A DNA stretch of 64,000 nucleotides, taken from the NCBI GenBank assembly GCA_016617855.1, contig JAECUM010001090.1, forward strand, positions 1-64,000, in the 5' to 3' direction. Origin of the DNA: Megalonaias nervosa. Taxonomy: Eukaryota > Mollusca > Bivalvia > Unionida > Unionidae. The position numbers and the translations under genes were made by a program. This document shows positions 24,529-37,526 of this stretch, piece by piece. The notes below the pieces were generated by a model. It did no database searches. It was not told the origin of the DNA and saw only the letters and a program-made list of their open reading frames with translations. Numbering within the stretch: position 1 is the stretch's first letter; each line of letters starts with the position of its first letter.

Positions 24529-25479
24529 TTCAGTTCCCACAGTAAACCTATGTAAACACTATGATATTAAAAATTCAATAACTTCAAATTTCTGAGTGCT
24601 CATAATCAAACCTATATTTATAAGTATAGATGAAACCTGGATGTCACTTTCTGTGTAGAGAAAAGGATATGAGCTGGGGCATTTTCTGGACTTACATGTG
24701 TTTCAAACATTTGCTTTCAATTCCGCACCTAAGAGTCAGGTGCTAATTTCAGTAATGAGTGTTCCAAACTCAAGACTGTTAAAGGACTGAAATTCCATCA
24801 ATAAAACAATGTCTCTATATTTTTCATTTACAACTAGGATAAGCTCTCAAATGATTCTTTTTTCTAAAACATAACTTACATTATTAACCAATCCTGGCCA
24901 ACCAAACCTATATATACTCTATTTTATATTCACCCGTTTCTAGGCTGGTTCCCATTTTTCCATACAATTAGTACCGTGTATCTTAGAGTGCAGATTTGGT
25001 AATGTTCCTCTCCATTGTGTTAATCTGTCATCAGAATTAGTCTCAGGACACGTGACTATAGGAGCAGTGACTTCTTTACCCCTGTAGGTTGTTTACCTAA
25101 CACTAGGTAATGATTTAGCTGGAGATAAGGTTATGGTTAATCCACTTGTAATTTACAAGCCTTGCTTGGATCAAAAGGCCTATCTTATTGAAAAAGAACT
25201 CCCTGATTTATTCCCAGTTTGTAAGTTACTAGAACTATTATAAAGAAAGCTCTTGAGAATGATTTTGATCAGGAATGTATTCCTTTAGCTGATACATGTA
25301 TTGGTCAGGTTTTTGATGAGGTCACTTTTTCTTCTGATACGGATCAAGCAAGAGGTTTACATCACAAGGATACTCCTTTTAAGACTAGTTTTCTTAATTC
25401 TAATCAGGGTGACGAATGAAAATCACTAGTTTTCTCACAGGACCGAGATTTTGGTATCTCATGTTTGTTTCACAGAGCT

Positions 25480-26340
25480 ATTAGCGAAACTGAAGCAACA
25501 CAAGCAATTGGATGCCACCTGAGGTACTTGCTGGTGATGAGTCGTCAGTAAGCTATCAAACTGTTGCTCCTAAGTCATATCGACAGGACATTCTTTGTCT
25601 ATCCCATGAAACTCAATTGGCTGGACATTTAGGAGCCAATAACATTCAGCACAAGACCTAAAATAATTTTTATTGGCCGAAAATTAAAAGTTATGCTTCT
25701 AAATACTGTAGATTTTTCACTCTTGGCACATGGTAGGAAAATCCAATAAGAGGATACCTAAGGCTCATCTGCAACTTATTCCTGCATTTGAGGAACCATT
25801 TAGTAGAAAAATGGTAGATTGTGTCTGCTCATTACCTAAGACCAAATTAGGCAACCAATGATTGTTGACCATAATGTGTACGTCCAAAAGATTTCCAGAG
25901 GCTGTTTCTTTAAGGAATAAAAAAACTAAAACATAAGGAAAAGTTTCGGTAAATTTTTTTCACACTTCATGGCCTTCCTAAAATCTGTCCAATCTGATCA
26001 AGGGTCAAATTATATGTCTGGAATGTTCCAGCAAGTCTTACATGATTTAGGTATCGCACAATTTAAATCTTCTGCCTATCAGCCTGAGAGTCAAGAAAGA
26101 TTGGAAAGATTTCATCAAACTTTGAAGAGTATGATTAGGTCATGTTGCTTCAATAAAGGAAAAGATTGGGACGATGTTGTTGATGTACTTGTTTGCTGTA
26201 ATGGAATCAGTTAAAGATCATATTCAGATTAAGTATTGTGGTCCTTATAAAGTTAGAAAGAAAGCAAGTCTCTTAAATTACAATATTGTCATTCATGGTA
26301 TGGTATACAAAATAAAAACAAATTTTTCATGTTAATTATT
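25480..26340 (+). pseudogene. Integrase relic, upstream of RT
   Basis: Pieces SVSYQTVAPKSYRQDILCLS and HETQLAGHLGANNIQHKT (HHCC-type N-terminal region) are followed by a 81-codon open stretch at 25969-26214 with VQSDQGSNYMSGMFQQ and YQPESQERLERFHQTLKSMI, the core domain's second Asp and catalytic Glu region. The C-terminal part reads YCGPYKVRKKASLLNYNIVI. Stops interrupt the first half. Its place before the reverse transcriptase is the notable point. Confidence 0.85.
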
Positions 26341-26383
26341 AAGGAAGCATAGAAATAGGCCTAAAAATTATTCAATCAGTTGA

Positions 26384-26634
26384 GATCTATATGCTCCCAC
26401 GAAGTGAGGATTTTGAATAAAAACATGAAATCAGACGGTATTGATTTTGGGGTAACCAATCTTTGAAATTCGAAAATATCGGACAATCTTGACACGAAAT
26501 CTTTTTAGCTCTATGTGTTCCCACACAGTGAGGATTTTGAATGAAAACATTAAATCGGACGGTAGTGATTTTGGGATAACCAATCTTTGAAATTCAGAAA
26601 TATCAGACAATCTTGACACGAAATTTTCGCATGC
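26384..26634. repeat. Tandem duplication of about 126 bp between IN and RT
   Basis: Two near-identical units: AGTGAGGATTTTGAATAAAA, then GGTAACCAATCTTTGAAATT, then GACAATCTTGACACGAAAT, repeated at 26403-26502 and 26529-26625. The duplication sits in the linker between integrase and reverse transcriptase. Confidence 0.85.
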
Positions 26635-26639
26635 TGTCA

Positions 26640-27420
26640 CAAGGGAAGAGTGCATTAAAACAGCTACTAAGTGAATATGGTCACTTCTATCCATATGTTC
26701 CAACATCTAGCATGACACTGAAGTGTAGATCCTACACCTGTGAAACAGCAACTTTGCAAGATGAATTCTCTCAAACAAGACTTTTTGAAGAAAGAAATTC
26801 AATATTTGCTGGAGAATGGCTTCATCGATACAAGTAAAATTAACTGGAGTTCACCATACATTCTAGAGCCGAAACCAGATAATCCTTTCGGTATGTGTAC
26901 TGATTAAAGCAAAGAAAACACAGTGTAACCAAAACAGATTAATTTCTAATACCAAGAATCGAACACTGCATTGACAGAATTGGAAATGGCAAATATATCA
27001 AAACGTTTGACCTCTTGAAGGCATCCTTGGAAATTTCACTTAAGGAATGAGCAAAGGAAATTTCAGCATCCGTTACTCCAGATGGACTTTACCAATATAC
27101 AATGATGTCGTTCGGGATGAAAGCTTCCAATTTTACCTTCCGACGTATGATGCACATGATAGCATCTAGTATAGGTAATTGTGACATTTACATCGATGAC
27201 GTCATACTCTACAACGACGCCTGGAAAGATCACTTCGAAACAATTCTAAAGTTGTTTGATCTACTCAGCGATGGAAATTTGACAATTAATTTGAGCAAAA
27301 GTAACGTTTGACGTGCTTGTATTACATTTTAGGACATGCGGGACACAATCAAGAGAAACCTATAGACGTTAAGGTCAAGGCTATCTTGGAATTCCCAGTA
27401 CCTATCAGTTAAGAAGCAAC
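26640..27420 (+). pseudogene. Reverse transcriptase relic
   Basis: The open stretch 27102-27311 encodes MMSFGMKASNFTFRRMMHMI and GNCDIYIDDVILYNDAWKDH, with the YIDD catalytic box. An upstream segment around 26940-27020 corresponds to the IPRIEHCIDRIG and KTFDLLKA blocks in another frame. It is closely parallel to 7390-8130 of the minus-strand copy. Confidence 0.85.
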
Positions 27421-27559
27421 TAACGCGACGTTTGGGTATGGCTCGATATTGTCGGATATTTTGCTCTAATTGGTCCATAATTATTGAACTCCTGACTAAT
27501 TTGTTAAATACGAAAATCACGTTTCATTGGTCTGACAAATGTTAGGAGGCTTTTGATAG

Positions 27560-27890
27560 GTTAAGATTTCAATCAATCATTTAAAATGTATGTTGATGCA
27601 AGTGATATAGAAGTTCGCTGAGTATTGACACAGGAAAACAACAATGCAACAATGGTGTGGATTATCCAGTGTACTATTTTTCTAAAACTTTGTATAAGCA
27701 CCAGAGAAATTATTCCACAATTGAGAAGGATTGTTTGGCTGTAATATTGGCCTATCAACACTTTGTAGCGTATGTTCGTTCAACTCCTTCTCCAATTGTT
27801 GAAGTAGTGGTTACAACCACCTTGCTTCCATCAAGAAAATGAAATACACGAATTAGAGATTGGTAAGAGAGGGTTTGCTTTGCGTGCATA
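27560..27890 (+). pseudogene. RNase H relic
   Basis: MYVDASDIEV (first catalytic Asp region) near 27582, then GVDYPVYYFSKTLYKHQRNY and STIEKDCLAVILAYQHFVAY at 27657-27842, the RNase H alpha-helix region of Ty3/gypsy pol. Frames shift between blocks. Confidence 0.8.
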
Positions 27891-28104
27891 CAACATTAAT
27901 GTTAGGTATATTAAGTGAAAAGAAAAATTTAAGCGCAGAAGCATTTTCGTGTCTTTAGAAGTACTACATGGCATTATTCTGTGTATGTGTTGTATCTTAC
28001 ATGAGATATATCCTTATGAAATATTAATTATATGTACGTTTGACTAATATGTAAAAATGTTTTACTGCTTATATCTTTCTCCTTTTTGATGAGAGGAGTT
28101 CTTG

Positions 28105-28375
28105 TTTATACCTATATTATGTGTATCATTTTCATTATTATAATTTGTAAGGATAATTTAGTTATCACTTTTAATGCTAATATTCTTTATGATTATGTTG
28201 ATACTATTAGATATCGTCATTTTTGTAAAAATAGTGCGAAAAATCCATCACGCGATCCGGCAAGTACATGATTTCATGAAATGCCAGGCTGACTTAATTT
28301 CATTTTGGTTAACATCTGATCTCTTTTAAAAGTACTGAATGTCTTATTGTATCAAGGAAAAACAGTAAAAACACG
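28105..28375 (+). repeat. 3' LTR of the Gmr1-like element (approximate)
   Basis: Partner of 22363-22620. Shared blocks are in the same order, but substitutions and small indels are frequent. Confidence 0.65.
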
Positions 28376-28479
28376 TGAACCGATGATTACGTTTTATTGA
28401 ACCAATTGCAACATTGCAAAACGCGCTGTTGTGCAGCCTAAACCTTTCTGGCAAGCATGTTGCTGTGAACTAGAAATAT

Positions 28480-30040
28480 TAGAATTAATATCATTGTGTC
28501 TAGTGATGAGTACTTTTCTCGAACGTTCTGTAGATACCAGGCATTAATGTAACAGGCCTGTAAATTTCGAGGGGGATCTTGGATTTTCTGTTACCTTTGT
28601 ACAATGGTATTACTAACTCTCTTTGCAATCTACAGTTATGTAAGATTGACCAATCATTTGATGAAAGTTTTATATGAGGTAATCACTGAGCTTATTAATG
28701 ATTTGTTTTATTTCACTTACACTGATACTGTTCTGTATGACCTCAGTATGGCTCGTACCATCTTTTAAAGCTTTACTCAATCCCCACTCTATAAATGCAT
28801 ACAAGTTTTCGTCAAAACTCTGGCAAACATTTGATGTAAATGTCCTCAAAATATCTGGGAAAGCCGTTTCAAATGGCAGCGACATTACGCACACAAACCC
28901 CATCCATCGGTAGTTCCTAACAACAAGTTTTACTTCTCTTAACATTGAATCAATTTCTCAAACGTTTTGCTGATAGCAGGCAGTAAAATAAGAGCCATGT
29001 AAATTTCGATGGAGCTCTTTGATTTTCTGTTACTTTTATACAATGGTATTGCTAACAAAATTGCAGTCTATAGGTATGTACGATGGATCAATCATCTGAG
29101 TAAATTAAGGTGTCAGACATTCTATGAGGTAATCACTGAAACAGATCCAATGTTCACTCCAAACTCGATCATGGCAAGGTGCTTCGGATTTCTTTAGACC
29201 GTCAATGATTTCTTTTACTTCACTTACACTGATACAAAAACTAAAGTTGGGCGTATGAATGTCCCCGTAATATTTTTCATAGCCATTTGCAATGGAACGT
29301 CATTACGCACACATACTCTATCAAACGATATTTCCGGACAAAAATTTGTATTTGTACGTCTCTTAATATTAATGACTCTCTAGAAATATCTTACACCCGA
29401 TTGCTGTGCCTTTTCAATTTCTTCATATACTCATATATTTTTCCATAGCCAGTTGTTGCATGTTTCAAAAACCTCTCATGTTAACATTTTATTCTCTGTA
29501 AGAATTATGTTCACTATTCTTTGGTCTTCCCTTCTTTATCAATATATACCTAGTTTCTCTTTGAAGCCTATGTGCTTTTTGAAATTCATCTGACAAATAT
29601 GGTTTGGCGTGACATTTGAATTCGGACCTTCGCAGCGTGATGTCGGGTGACTGCTATATTGCAATAATAATGCACCCATAGTATCAATCAACATTGTTCG
29701 AAATAGTGTCTATGCTTTTGGCGATGGTCCAGTTCATTTTGATATGTTTTCAAGGTATCAGCATCCTTTTTATTACAATTTATGGTATTTCTCCTCAAAG
29801 ACTATCTGAAGTTTCTCCAACTGTAAATGTGCGAAGGGAAATAAGTATACAGAGGTGGTCAGATATCGCGCGCTCTTCGTGATCTGAAACAATGTGCACG
29901 CTCCGTATGCTACCTATGCATTGATCTGAAAGTACAAAATGGTTAATTCTCGTTTTCGCTGGTATGAATGTACAACGGGATCCAGTGCATATTGTTAAAT
30001 CATCAGCACTCACTAGAGTACTTGATCTTATATATTTCAT
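28480..30040 (-). mobile_element. LINE relic with endonuclease and duplicated RT segment
   Basis: The minus strand carries an AP-type endonuclease piece at 30040-29795 (TRINHFVLSDQCIGS, then ISDHLCILISLRTF, the S-D-H box). Downstream are two direct copies of a reverse-transcriptase N-terminal segment: near 29030-28950 (EIYMALILLPAISKTFEK) and near 28590-28510 (EIYRPVTLMPGIYRTFEK). The open stretch 28945-28670 lies between the copies and reads DENLYAFIEWGLSKALKDGT. No YADD box was found, so the element is truncated and internally duplicated. Confidence 0.65.
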
Positions 30041-32160
30041 TATATATTGGCTTGAACGTCACGAAGAAATAAAATTAGACATATGTCGAACACAGACCCT
30101 GGGTTGTGACCCAGTGGTTGGGAACTTGACCCTGGCTTATAACATTGAAATTGTTAAGATCTCTAGCCTAGAGCTAACTATGCATTTAATGGACACGCAC
30201 ATACTATCTATCTATCGATCGTGCTCTACTAAATAAAACTGACCTACACCAGATTACATGTGCGACCTCTATCAATTTCTCGATATGCATGTCTCTGGGT
30301 AGATTATCTAATTCCTGATCAAAATATCTTCTAATATAGCCCTGACTGAGAACCTGAGATATGTCATGTTGGTATGCTTGGCTTGACAGGAATCTTTGGC
30401 ACCTCTGTCATGACATGTGTGACAGATATTTAGCGTACTAGTGTATTGAGGTCTGCTCCGTCAGGATCCTCAGCTATAGAATTTTTTTCATAATATCAAT
30501 AAACTCAAACCACAATTACTATGTATATGACTATCGCTTGTGTTCACTTTTCCCAATTCAGTCCACGATTTCAGCGAACTAGGTTTTCTTTGGAAGACAT
30601 TCCATAGAAAACTGGGGCTCTTAGTTTTTTTAGATTTGTGAAAGGTTTTGTATGCTGTACTTAACTAAAATACTGTAATTTCAGAACCGTGTTAATTTTA
30701 AGGACTATGTAGCTTCTTGCTCAACGTCTCCCGGAAGATATTAATCCATGTGAAAATAACAGTGGACGATAATTAATTGCATTGTTAAAGAACAATGAAT
30801 ATAATATGTATATTAAAAATTTTACATTAATTTTGGAAATTTCTGTGCCTATAAAATCGCAAACTACCATCCGTTCACTCGTATCGTCTAATGGATACGT
30901 TGTTTGCATACAATCTGTAATTCCTGCGTGCAAATAACCTGAAATGAGCATCAAAATGACGGTGTGTAGAGGAGTACCTTCCAAGATTTATAACCCAGGC
31001 AAAGAATATATCTGGGTTATTGTCCATTGTGATAAACAAATGTACAAACTAACATGCATTGGAAATAACTAAGTCCTGGAGTGCAAAATAAGCGTCTAAT
31101 ATCACTGGCCACAATGAAGCCCTGCCAATTGCATCACGTGTCAAACATGTGATTAGAGGATAATAAATATAATTATATGTGCAAGATTCACCATTAATTT
31201 GCGACAGAAAAAACAGTTTTGTAAACAACAAATAATTTTTTTAACTATTTTGACATGAATAATGACAACACGCTGCTAATATCATGCAATTCGAAACAAG
31301 ATTCCACCGGAATTTCCTTTAATTCCTTGCTGACGGAAATTGTATACGTACCGGTACAGTGAAAAAGTACCGTGGTACGTACTACTGGAAAATATACCTC
31401 GGTAAATCGGGATACAGGTAACATCGCGCACTTCTAATACGTACCACATTTGTTCCTTTTATGAACGAAATAACAGAAATTAAAATCATTCTGCAACGTG
31501 GACGGTGTGAATTTCTCTACTCCGGCAGTTGTTGATAATGTTGTCATGTGGAAGCAAGTAGAGTTGACGTTAGCGATGGTACATCAAAACTATGTTAGTT
31601 CCCGTACGACGTTGTGTAATGAAATCTTTTTCATATTCGATAACAATTTCTCTATTTTGATTCTGAAAAATGGCCCTTTTCCAAAGAGTCCATGTTCAGG
31701 TCAATTCAACTCAGTAATTTCAAATTATGGCCTTAAAAGTCCACAAACATCTATTTCAAAAGAGAATACTACAACAATAAGTTATAAAACATTCAATATT
31801 TAAGATAATATGTACTACATCAAATTATTTGGATACTGCTGAAATGAAAACAAAAACAATCCCTAGACAATCATAAATGTAACCAATATTACTTTACAAA
31901 TGTACTTAAAACGAATTCATACAGCGATTTTGCTAACAGACATTGTATCGCAACAAAACTTCTGACTGACAATGAGCACCATTTTTCTTCATAATTATTT
32001 TTTTAGGACAGGTTAATTTTTGCATTCGTTGGTATAACCTAACTGCCCCGTATCGCAGAAAATTAGTTTAATTCAAAATTGCAAGGTTTAATATAATTGC
32101 AATAAGATTTTTTTTTCTTTGCTTTTTTTGTGACCCAGCACTCGTGAGAGAGGAAAATCT
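30041..32160. other. No recognisable gene
   Basis: AT-rich. A short inverted-looking ACGTACCGGTAC / GTACCGTGGTACGTAC cluster occurs at about 31345-31385, but no element could be defined around it. Frames at 30721-30984 and 31498-31803 have no motifs. Confidence 0.45.
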
Positions 32161-32168
32161 AACCAGTG

Positions 32169-32170
<2 letters not shown>

Positions 32171-32245
<75 letters not shown>

Positions 32246-32445
32246 GTATTTATTCTAAGAGACGCTATGGGTGCGGTGCAATTTAAAAAGAAAGGGTGGG
32301 GGCACGCGTTGAATACATTAGATAACAGTCTATGTGCTGCTTTAATTATTTATATACGGACCTATAAGCCTCGACAAGGTAGTAATTTCTTTTTTGTGGA
32401 AAAAGGGAGGAGTTTATTAGAATGGGGCTTCTATTAGAATAACTA

Positions 32446-32517
<72 letters not shown>
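32171..32517. repeat. Two (TA)n tracts
   Basis: Perfect TA runs at about 32171-32240 and 32449-32517 flank about 200 bases of unique sequence. The 97-codon frame across the first is repeat translation. Confidence 0.95.
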
Positions 32518-32521
<4 letters not shown>

Positions 32522-33183
32522 GTCATGTCAAGGTAAAAACAGTAACATATTATGATGAACCATTTACGTTAGAGGAAACTATATTTATCAGTGAAGTCAA
32601 TATTCATACGACGTTTAACAATAAAAGTCATGGGATTAGGATACAAACTCATCTGACCCCTCGGAAACACGGGGAATGCTCAGTGTACGAGGAAAATTCG
32701 TATACTTTTGTAGAAGGGTGTGCCATCCAGACCCCAATAAAGGTATCCATTTATGTACTACAGTAATTTTAGATTCCTATATATCTAATCATGTACCAGT
32801 CATTTCCTGCTTGTATATAATGGTACTCGACGAGTCAATGTCAAGGAACTGAAGGCACGTGTACAACCTTTCAATCATTGTCCTCGGTGTTTAATTAGCA
32901 AGTAGGAGTGGTAACACGAGACGATGATTTATGGTCCATTACATCTTAGATAACGACCCGATTAAGCTTGGAGAAAATGATACCTGTTAACGTGTCACCG
33001 GGCTTAATAGCTATGCATTAAATACAACTGGGTGTATATCCGGAGGAATGGAGGATCGCATTCCAGTAATTTGATGACCTTTTTGTGTTTACACAGGCGC
33101 AAAATGGATGCAATAACGGAAGTTTAAAAAGAAAGCGGAATTTGTATGTTATGTGGTAAATTCGTTTTATTTGCATGAGTCTT
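32518..33183. other. No recognisable gene
   Basis: Unique sequence with short frames only. Nothing is recognised. Confidence 0.45.
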
Positions 33184-33350
33184 TGCAGCCCAGTTGTTAG
33201 ATTGTCGGACTTGTAATCCAAAGGTCCAGTTATCCTTGGGTTGACTGCCTTAGTATGTCCTTGGTAATTAGCTTCTGTTTCCTCGGCAAGATATAGCCAT
33301 TAATGTGTTGAAAGTGCCGTTAAAAACCAACAAAACAAAAACAACAAATT
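33184..33350 (+). mobile_element. tRNA-derived SINE remnant
   Basis: A tRNA-like head CAGTTGTTAGATTGTCGGAC, then TTGTAATCCAAAGGTC (anticodon-arm-like), a decayed B box, and a body ending GTGCCGTTAAAAACCAACAA followed by an A-rich tail. The GCCGTTAAA-type end matches the general form of the SINE at 16715-16976. Confidence 0.65.
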
Positions 33351-34357
33351 GTACTGTTTGCCCTGCCCAGTCTGGAATGCTTTCTGCCCAATAAATACAA
33401 GAAATCCCATTGAACGTTATGTTGTGCTATAGTTGATTGACAGATGTCACCTTTAGCAGGGGCCAGTTGGCAGATATTTTAATCCCAATCCAGTTTCAAA
33501 ATACAAATTTATATGACATCATATGACTTGGCAAATTTCAAAGAGATTATAATATAAACATACAGGTGATTTGTTTTAAATTATTTATTTTGATGTGTAG
33601 AATGGGTCCATCGTGTGTTTGTGTGTATGTGTGTGTTATGACACAATTATATTTATTTCTAAGTGAATCTTTGAAGGAATGAATTATGTCATATGTATTA
33701 GATAAGAACAACAATTTATATTGAATTAAGGTAAATGACAATTGGTGCAGATCGTGCAAGTTAATAGACTGGTTACAAAGGCTTATTATTGTTGTCAATA
33801 TCTAGTTTATGTTATTTTAATTTCTTGCCTCAAAGCATTTACAGGTTATGGTCAGGGTTAGGTTTTCCATAGGAGGTTTACTGTACAGCTAGATGGCTAA
33901 CATTATGTCCTGGACACCCTTAAATTGCAGGAACGTCCGTGGGTTTCGTCCCTTTGTACACAACGGCATTCCTTACTCAACATTCCTCGCCTACTTGTTT
34001 ACGCCCGACTGCTCCCCACTCCCCCAAAACGATATTCAGTTTTGATTTATGATGTAAGTAAAATAAGTCTGAAAGTGTAACGTTTTTGTTGAAAGGTAGA
34101 AAAATATTCAAAGCAGGGCTCGCAGATTGTGAATGATCTGATCATGTTTTACATTACAAAATTATCTTTCTTCGTTGGAATAACTTTTTTCCTAATTTAA
34201 CCTGTTTTTCTGCAGTGTGAATAAATGTATGGTCAGTGAGAGCATCAAGACGCAGACTGGCATATTTGACTCCGAACATGTCCTTCCTTTTGAAAATGTC
34301 CTTCCTGCGCTCCTATTACAAGGTTCTCTTGTTTCTGGAATATGACAGAACACACAC

Positions 34358-34398
<41 letters not shown>

Positions 34399-35060
34399 GC
34401 AGTCGCACGTTTGCGCTGGACGAAACGACGACGCCCTGGGCGAACGTTGATCTCTACGCGCCCTTCTATCCGAAAAAATAACGCATATTCCACAAAATGG
34501 CTAACAAGAATACCCAAACAATTCCGTTGTCAAAAAAATTAGAAATGCGAAAGTTAGATTTAAAAATAACTTCAGTAATTTTTTAGTAGTAAATTTTTAT
34601 AGAATGTCAACCAAGTAGTTAAATCACATACTCTAGAAAAGACACTTTTCAAAAATGTTCGACAAAGCATTTTATATCTTCTTCATATAATATCCTTTCA
34701 ATGTAATTGTCGCCCGAGTGATCTGGGTCATGACACTCTTTTCCAACGTTTGTCCTCATGCTGCGATTATTTCCTTTCTTCGTGCTGTCCTCAGCCTAAA
34801 TTCTGAAGATATATAGTTCTATAGTCGTCTTGTTTATGATCAAATCAATTTATATCTATATCCCTAGCTACTCTCTCCTTCACACTTCATCATAAAGATA
34901 TTTGTCACTAACGTAACTTACACACAGCTAAAATTGACATTCTTCATAGAGTGAAACAATTATCACAGAATAAGCAAAGAAAATTTGCAAGTATTTGTAA
35001 TATCCACGGAAGGAAAAAGCTTGTAATCTGGAGAAATGTCACTGTCATTTGAATTACATC
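33351..35060. other. Non-coding stretch with a (CA)n tract
   Basis: Contains (CA)n at about 34352-34396, whose frames on both strands are spurious. No gene is recognised. The right end is the truncation point of the polymerase relic. Confidence 0.5.
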
Positions 35061-35066
35061 TTCTAT

Positions 35067-37410
35067 TTATTTCATGTTGTTCATCAACTTGAAAAAGTTC
35101 TTTTCAAAATCTGTAGTTGCTGCTGTTCTTTTATCTGTATTTAGGTCGATATAGCTCTTCATCCATGGCGATTGATTAAACTTTAGTACACGATGTACTT
35201 TACGCAATACAAGGCCAGCATCGACGGCTTGTTTCAGGTCTGTGTAATGCATTTTGTATCGTCGTTTCTTGAGAAGACTAGGGACCAATTTTCTAACACC
35301 TAATGTTTTGCTATCATTGGCCATCGACCGCTGTTTCTCAGATAGTAAATCATAATTGATATTTATCGACTCTGCACAAATCGGATAATCGTTATGTAGC
35401 TCATGCAGCTCAACAGGATAGTCAAGATCGACTTCAACAAAATAGCTGTGATCCGCCTCTGAAAGTACTTCTGATAAATCTTTTGTTCCAGCGATTGATG
35501 TTTCATCGAAAAACTGTTCAGGAGTTATCCTTGTGAATCCACCAACCGGCATATATTGGAACAGCGCGTAGTTGTAAAGATTGTTTGTGTCAAAATAAAT
35601 AACGAAAACCGATGGAAGATCTTTATCATAATCCAACAAGTACTTGTTATTCGCGCGGGAGTACTTTTTCGTGATAACGCTGATGCCACCACGGATTCCA
35701 CGTTCGATAAAGTTGAACATATCAGGATCTATGAGCAACTCTAATTTTACTTTACTGTGTTTGAGTAACGCGTCTCACGATAATCCTGGTGCTGAGTAAT
35801 ACCATGCGGGGTCTAACACGTAGTTGCTAATACTAATTTTATGAAACTCCTCAAAAACATCAGCGAGTAGCAATACATCTGTAGCCAGACACAAATCGTG
35901 ATAATCATCGAATGTTTTACAGTCGTACGCGTTCCAGATCGATTTTGCTTAATTGTAATCATCATCGGATACACCTGATAAATTTAACGCAGAATAGAAC
36001 TTATCCTTGTCTGATAGCGCTGTCTCATCAAATTTACTCCAATCACTCAGGTGTTCGTACGGAAAGATGCCTTTGCGTGTAAGCAAGCTTGCTTGGTCAC
36101 CAAATTGATCGGAGAGATTATCAAATTTTTACAACCACTAACTAGCTCGTCTAACGGCGCTGCCATAAACTGAAGACTGTCGATGAATCTGAGCTTGCCG
36201 AGTGTCACAGACATATACTTCTCAAAATTATTTGCAATACACCTGATATTGTCAGCGTTGTTAAGTTTAAGACGATCACGCACCTCTTTACCGCCGAAAG
36301 CCTCGGTGATGATATGAGCATCATATCCACGGAAATTGTGAAACACAACTGGAACAAAATCCGGAGGTATATACTTAAGGTTGCATCGGTCGTGCGCTGG
36401 CCCGCGACATTTACCTGTGACATGGCAATGGTCTTTTACACGATCAGATCCGAGGATACTGTTGCAGATATGACAGTTTCTTGCAGTCTCGAACTCTATC
36501 TGCTGTTTAACCGTTAAAGGTTTCATTGGTACATTTTTGTTGAGAATTCAGAAAATTTCATCAACTTCACTAACTGCTTGAGCAACCGTACTGCGGGATC
36601 TGGACCGCGATAGATCTTAACCGGTTTCGATAAGCGCGGATCAACACTACAAACGACTTTATATCCAACACCACAAGGAATATGATTATGAACTTGATTG
36701 GTGCTTGATTTGCTGGGATCAACTTCTTTTGCCGCTACAGGCTCGAGGATACATTCAAAATCTCCATATATCGTGAAAGGTAACTGCATCGAACGAAGAA
36801 AGTGTTCGAACTGTAGCATTTTTTCATTCTCGCCAGGCATTTTCTGATCTACATCCGTGGAGACACTTGAAACAGAAATATTTCTTTTCGTTGTGCTTGT
36901 TAGACTGTGTCCGCAATAATCCAATGAATTTTTTAATCGAGATATAATGTCCGTGATACAACAACAGATTTATCTTTTCTGATTTGCTCGATTGAGTACC
37001 CACAATGGATGATAGTTACTAATCTATCATCCTCCACCGCGTATACGCTAACCCCTCCGGGTAACAGGTCAATATTTTGCATTTCGAACTTATCTATTTG
37101 CGCATCAGAGACTGGAAATTTTATTCCTGTGAAATCCAACGCGCCGATGTGTTTAATATAGTTGCTAACGCGATCGGCATTATCAGACACTGGAAACAAC
37201 GCTGATAAAATCGCTCACTGAAAACATTTATCATAGTTTTTTACATTGATGCAGCACTTCTTGGTTTTGATCTTCGCTGGAAGTTCAACAAATGAAATAT
37301 CATCTGATCCAGCTCCATGCAACGGATTATACCTCTGTTGCAGGTAAAACTTTCTTGACGAGCGACCCCAGATAAGGATCGGCTTGCTTTTCAACGGAAT
37401 CAATCTCATA
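35067..37410 (-). pseudogene. Polinton/adintovirus-type DNA polymerase B relic
   Basis: Minus-strand pieces in order: a start MRLIPLKSKPILIWGRSSRK at 37410; PFTIYGDFECIL (exonuclease I, D-x-E) near 36780; a CHICN, DHCHVTGKCRGPAH, CNLK zinc cluster like phage endonuclease VII near 36440; FHNFRGYDAHII (exonuclease II) near 36340; FDDYHDLCLATDVLLLADVF (exonuclease III) near 35890; YFDTNNLYNYALFQYMPVGG (polymerase motif A) near 35590; and YKMHYTDLKQ, LKFNQSPWMKSYI (motif B region) near 35230-35150. It stops just after KLMNN, so motif C and the C terminus are missing. In-frame stops lie at about 35950 and 35775, with frameshifts near 37205, 36930, 36525 and 36047. This would be a protein-primed replicative polymerase if intact. 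Confidence 0.88.
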
Positions 37411-37526
37411 CGTCACTGGGGGCTTAACGAAATGAACATGATACTAAATAATAATCTTTTTTCCTGAAGTGCCCAGATCGGAATTTAAAGTTGCTGTATC
37501 TAACATCACCTTAAGATCCTTTGTTG

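Larger units (their letters stand above)
22354..28380 (+). mobile_element. Ty3/gypsy retrotransposon, Gmr1-like (copy 2, both LTRs)
   Basis: A roughly 6-kb decayed element on the plus strand: 5' LTR, gag with zinc knuckle, aspartic protease, integrase, reverse transcriptase, RNase H, 3' LTR. Integrase precedes reverse transcriptase, as in copy 1. Stops and frameshifts lie in every domain, and a poly-A run at about 24029-24053 interrupts gag. The LTRs are recognisably related but clearly diverged, which indicates an old insertion. Confidence 0.85.

Noticed and set aside
34192..34542. Overlapping frames rich in Cys-Val or Thr-His
   Set aside because: They are readings of a (CA)n/(GT)n tract; 38082-38495 and 44076-44426 are similar.
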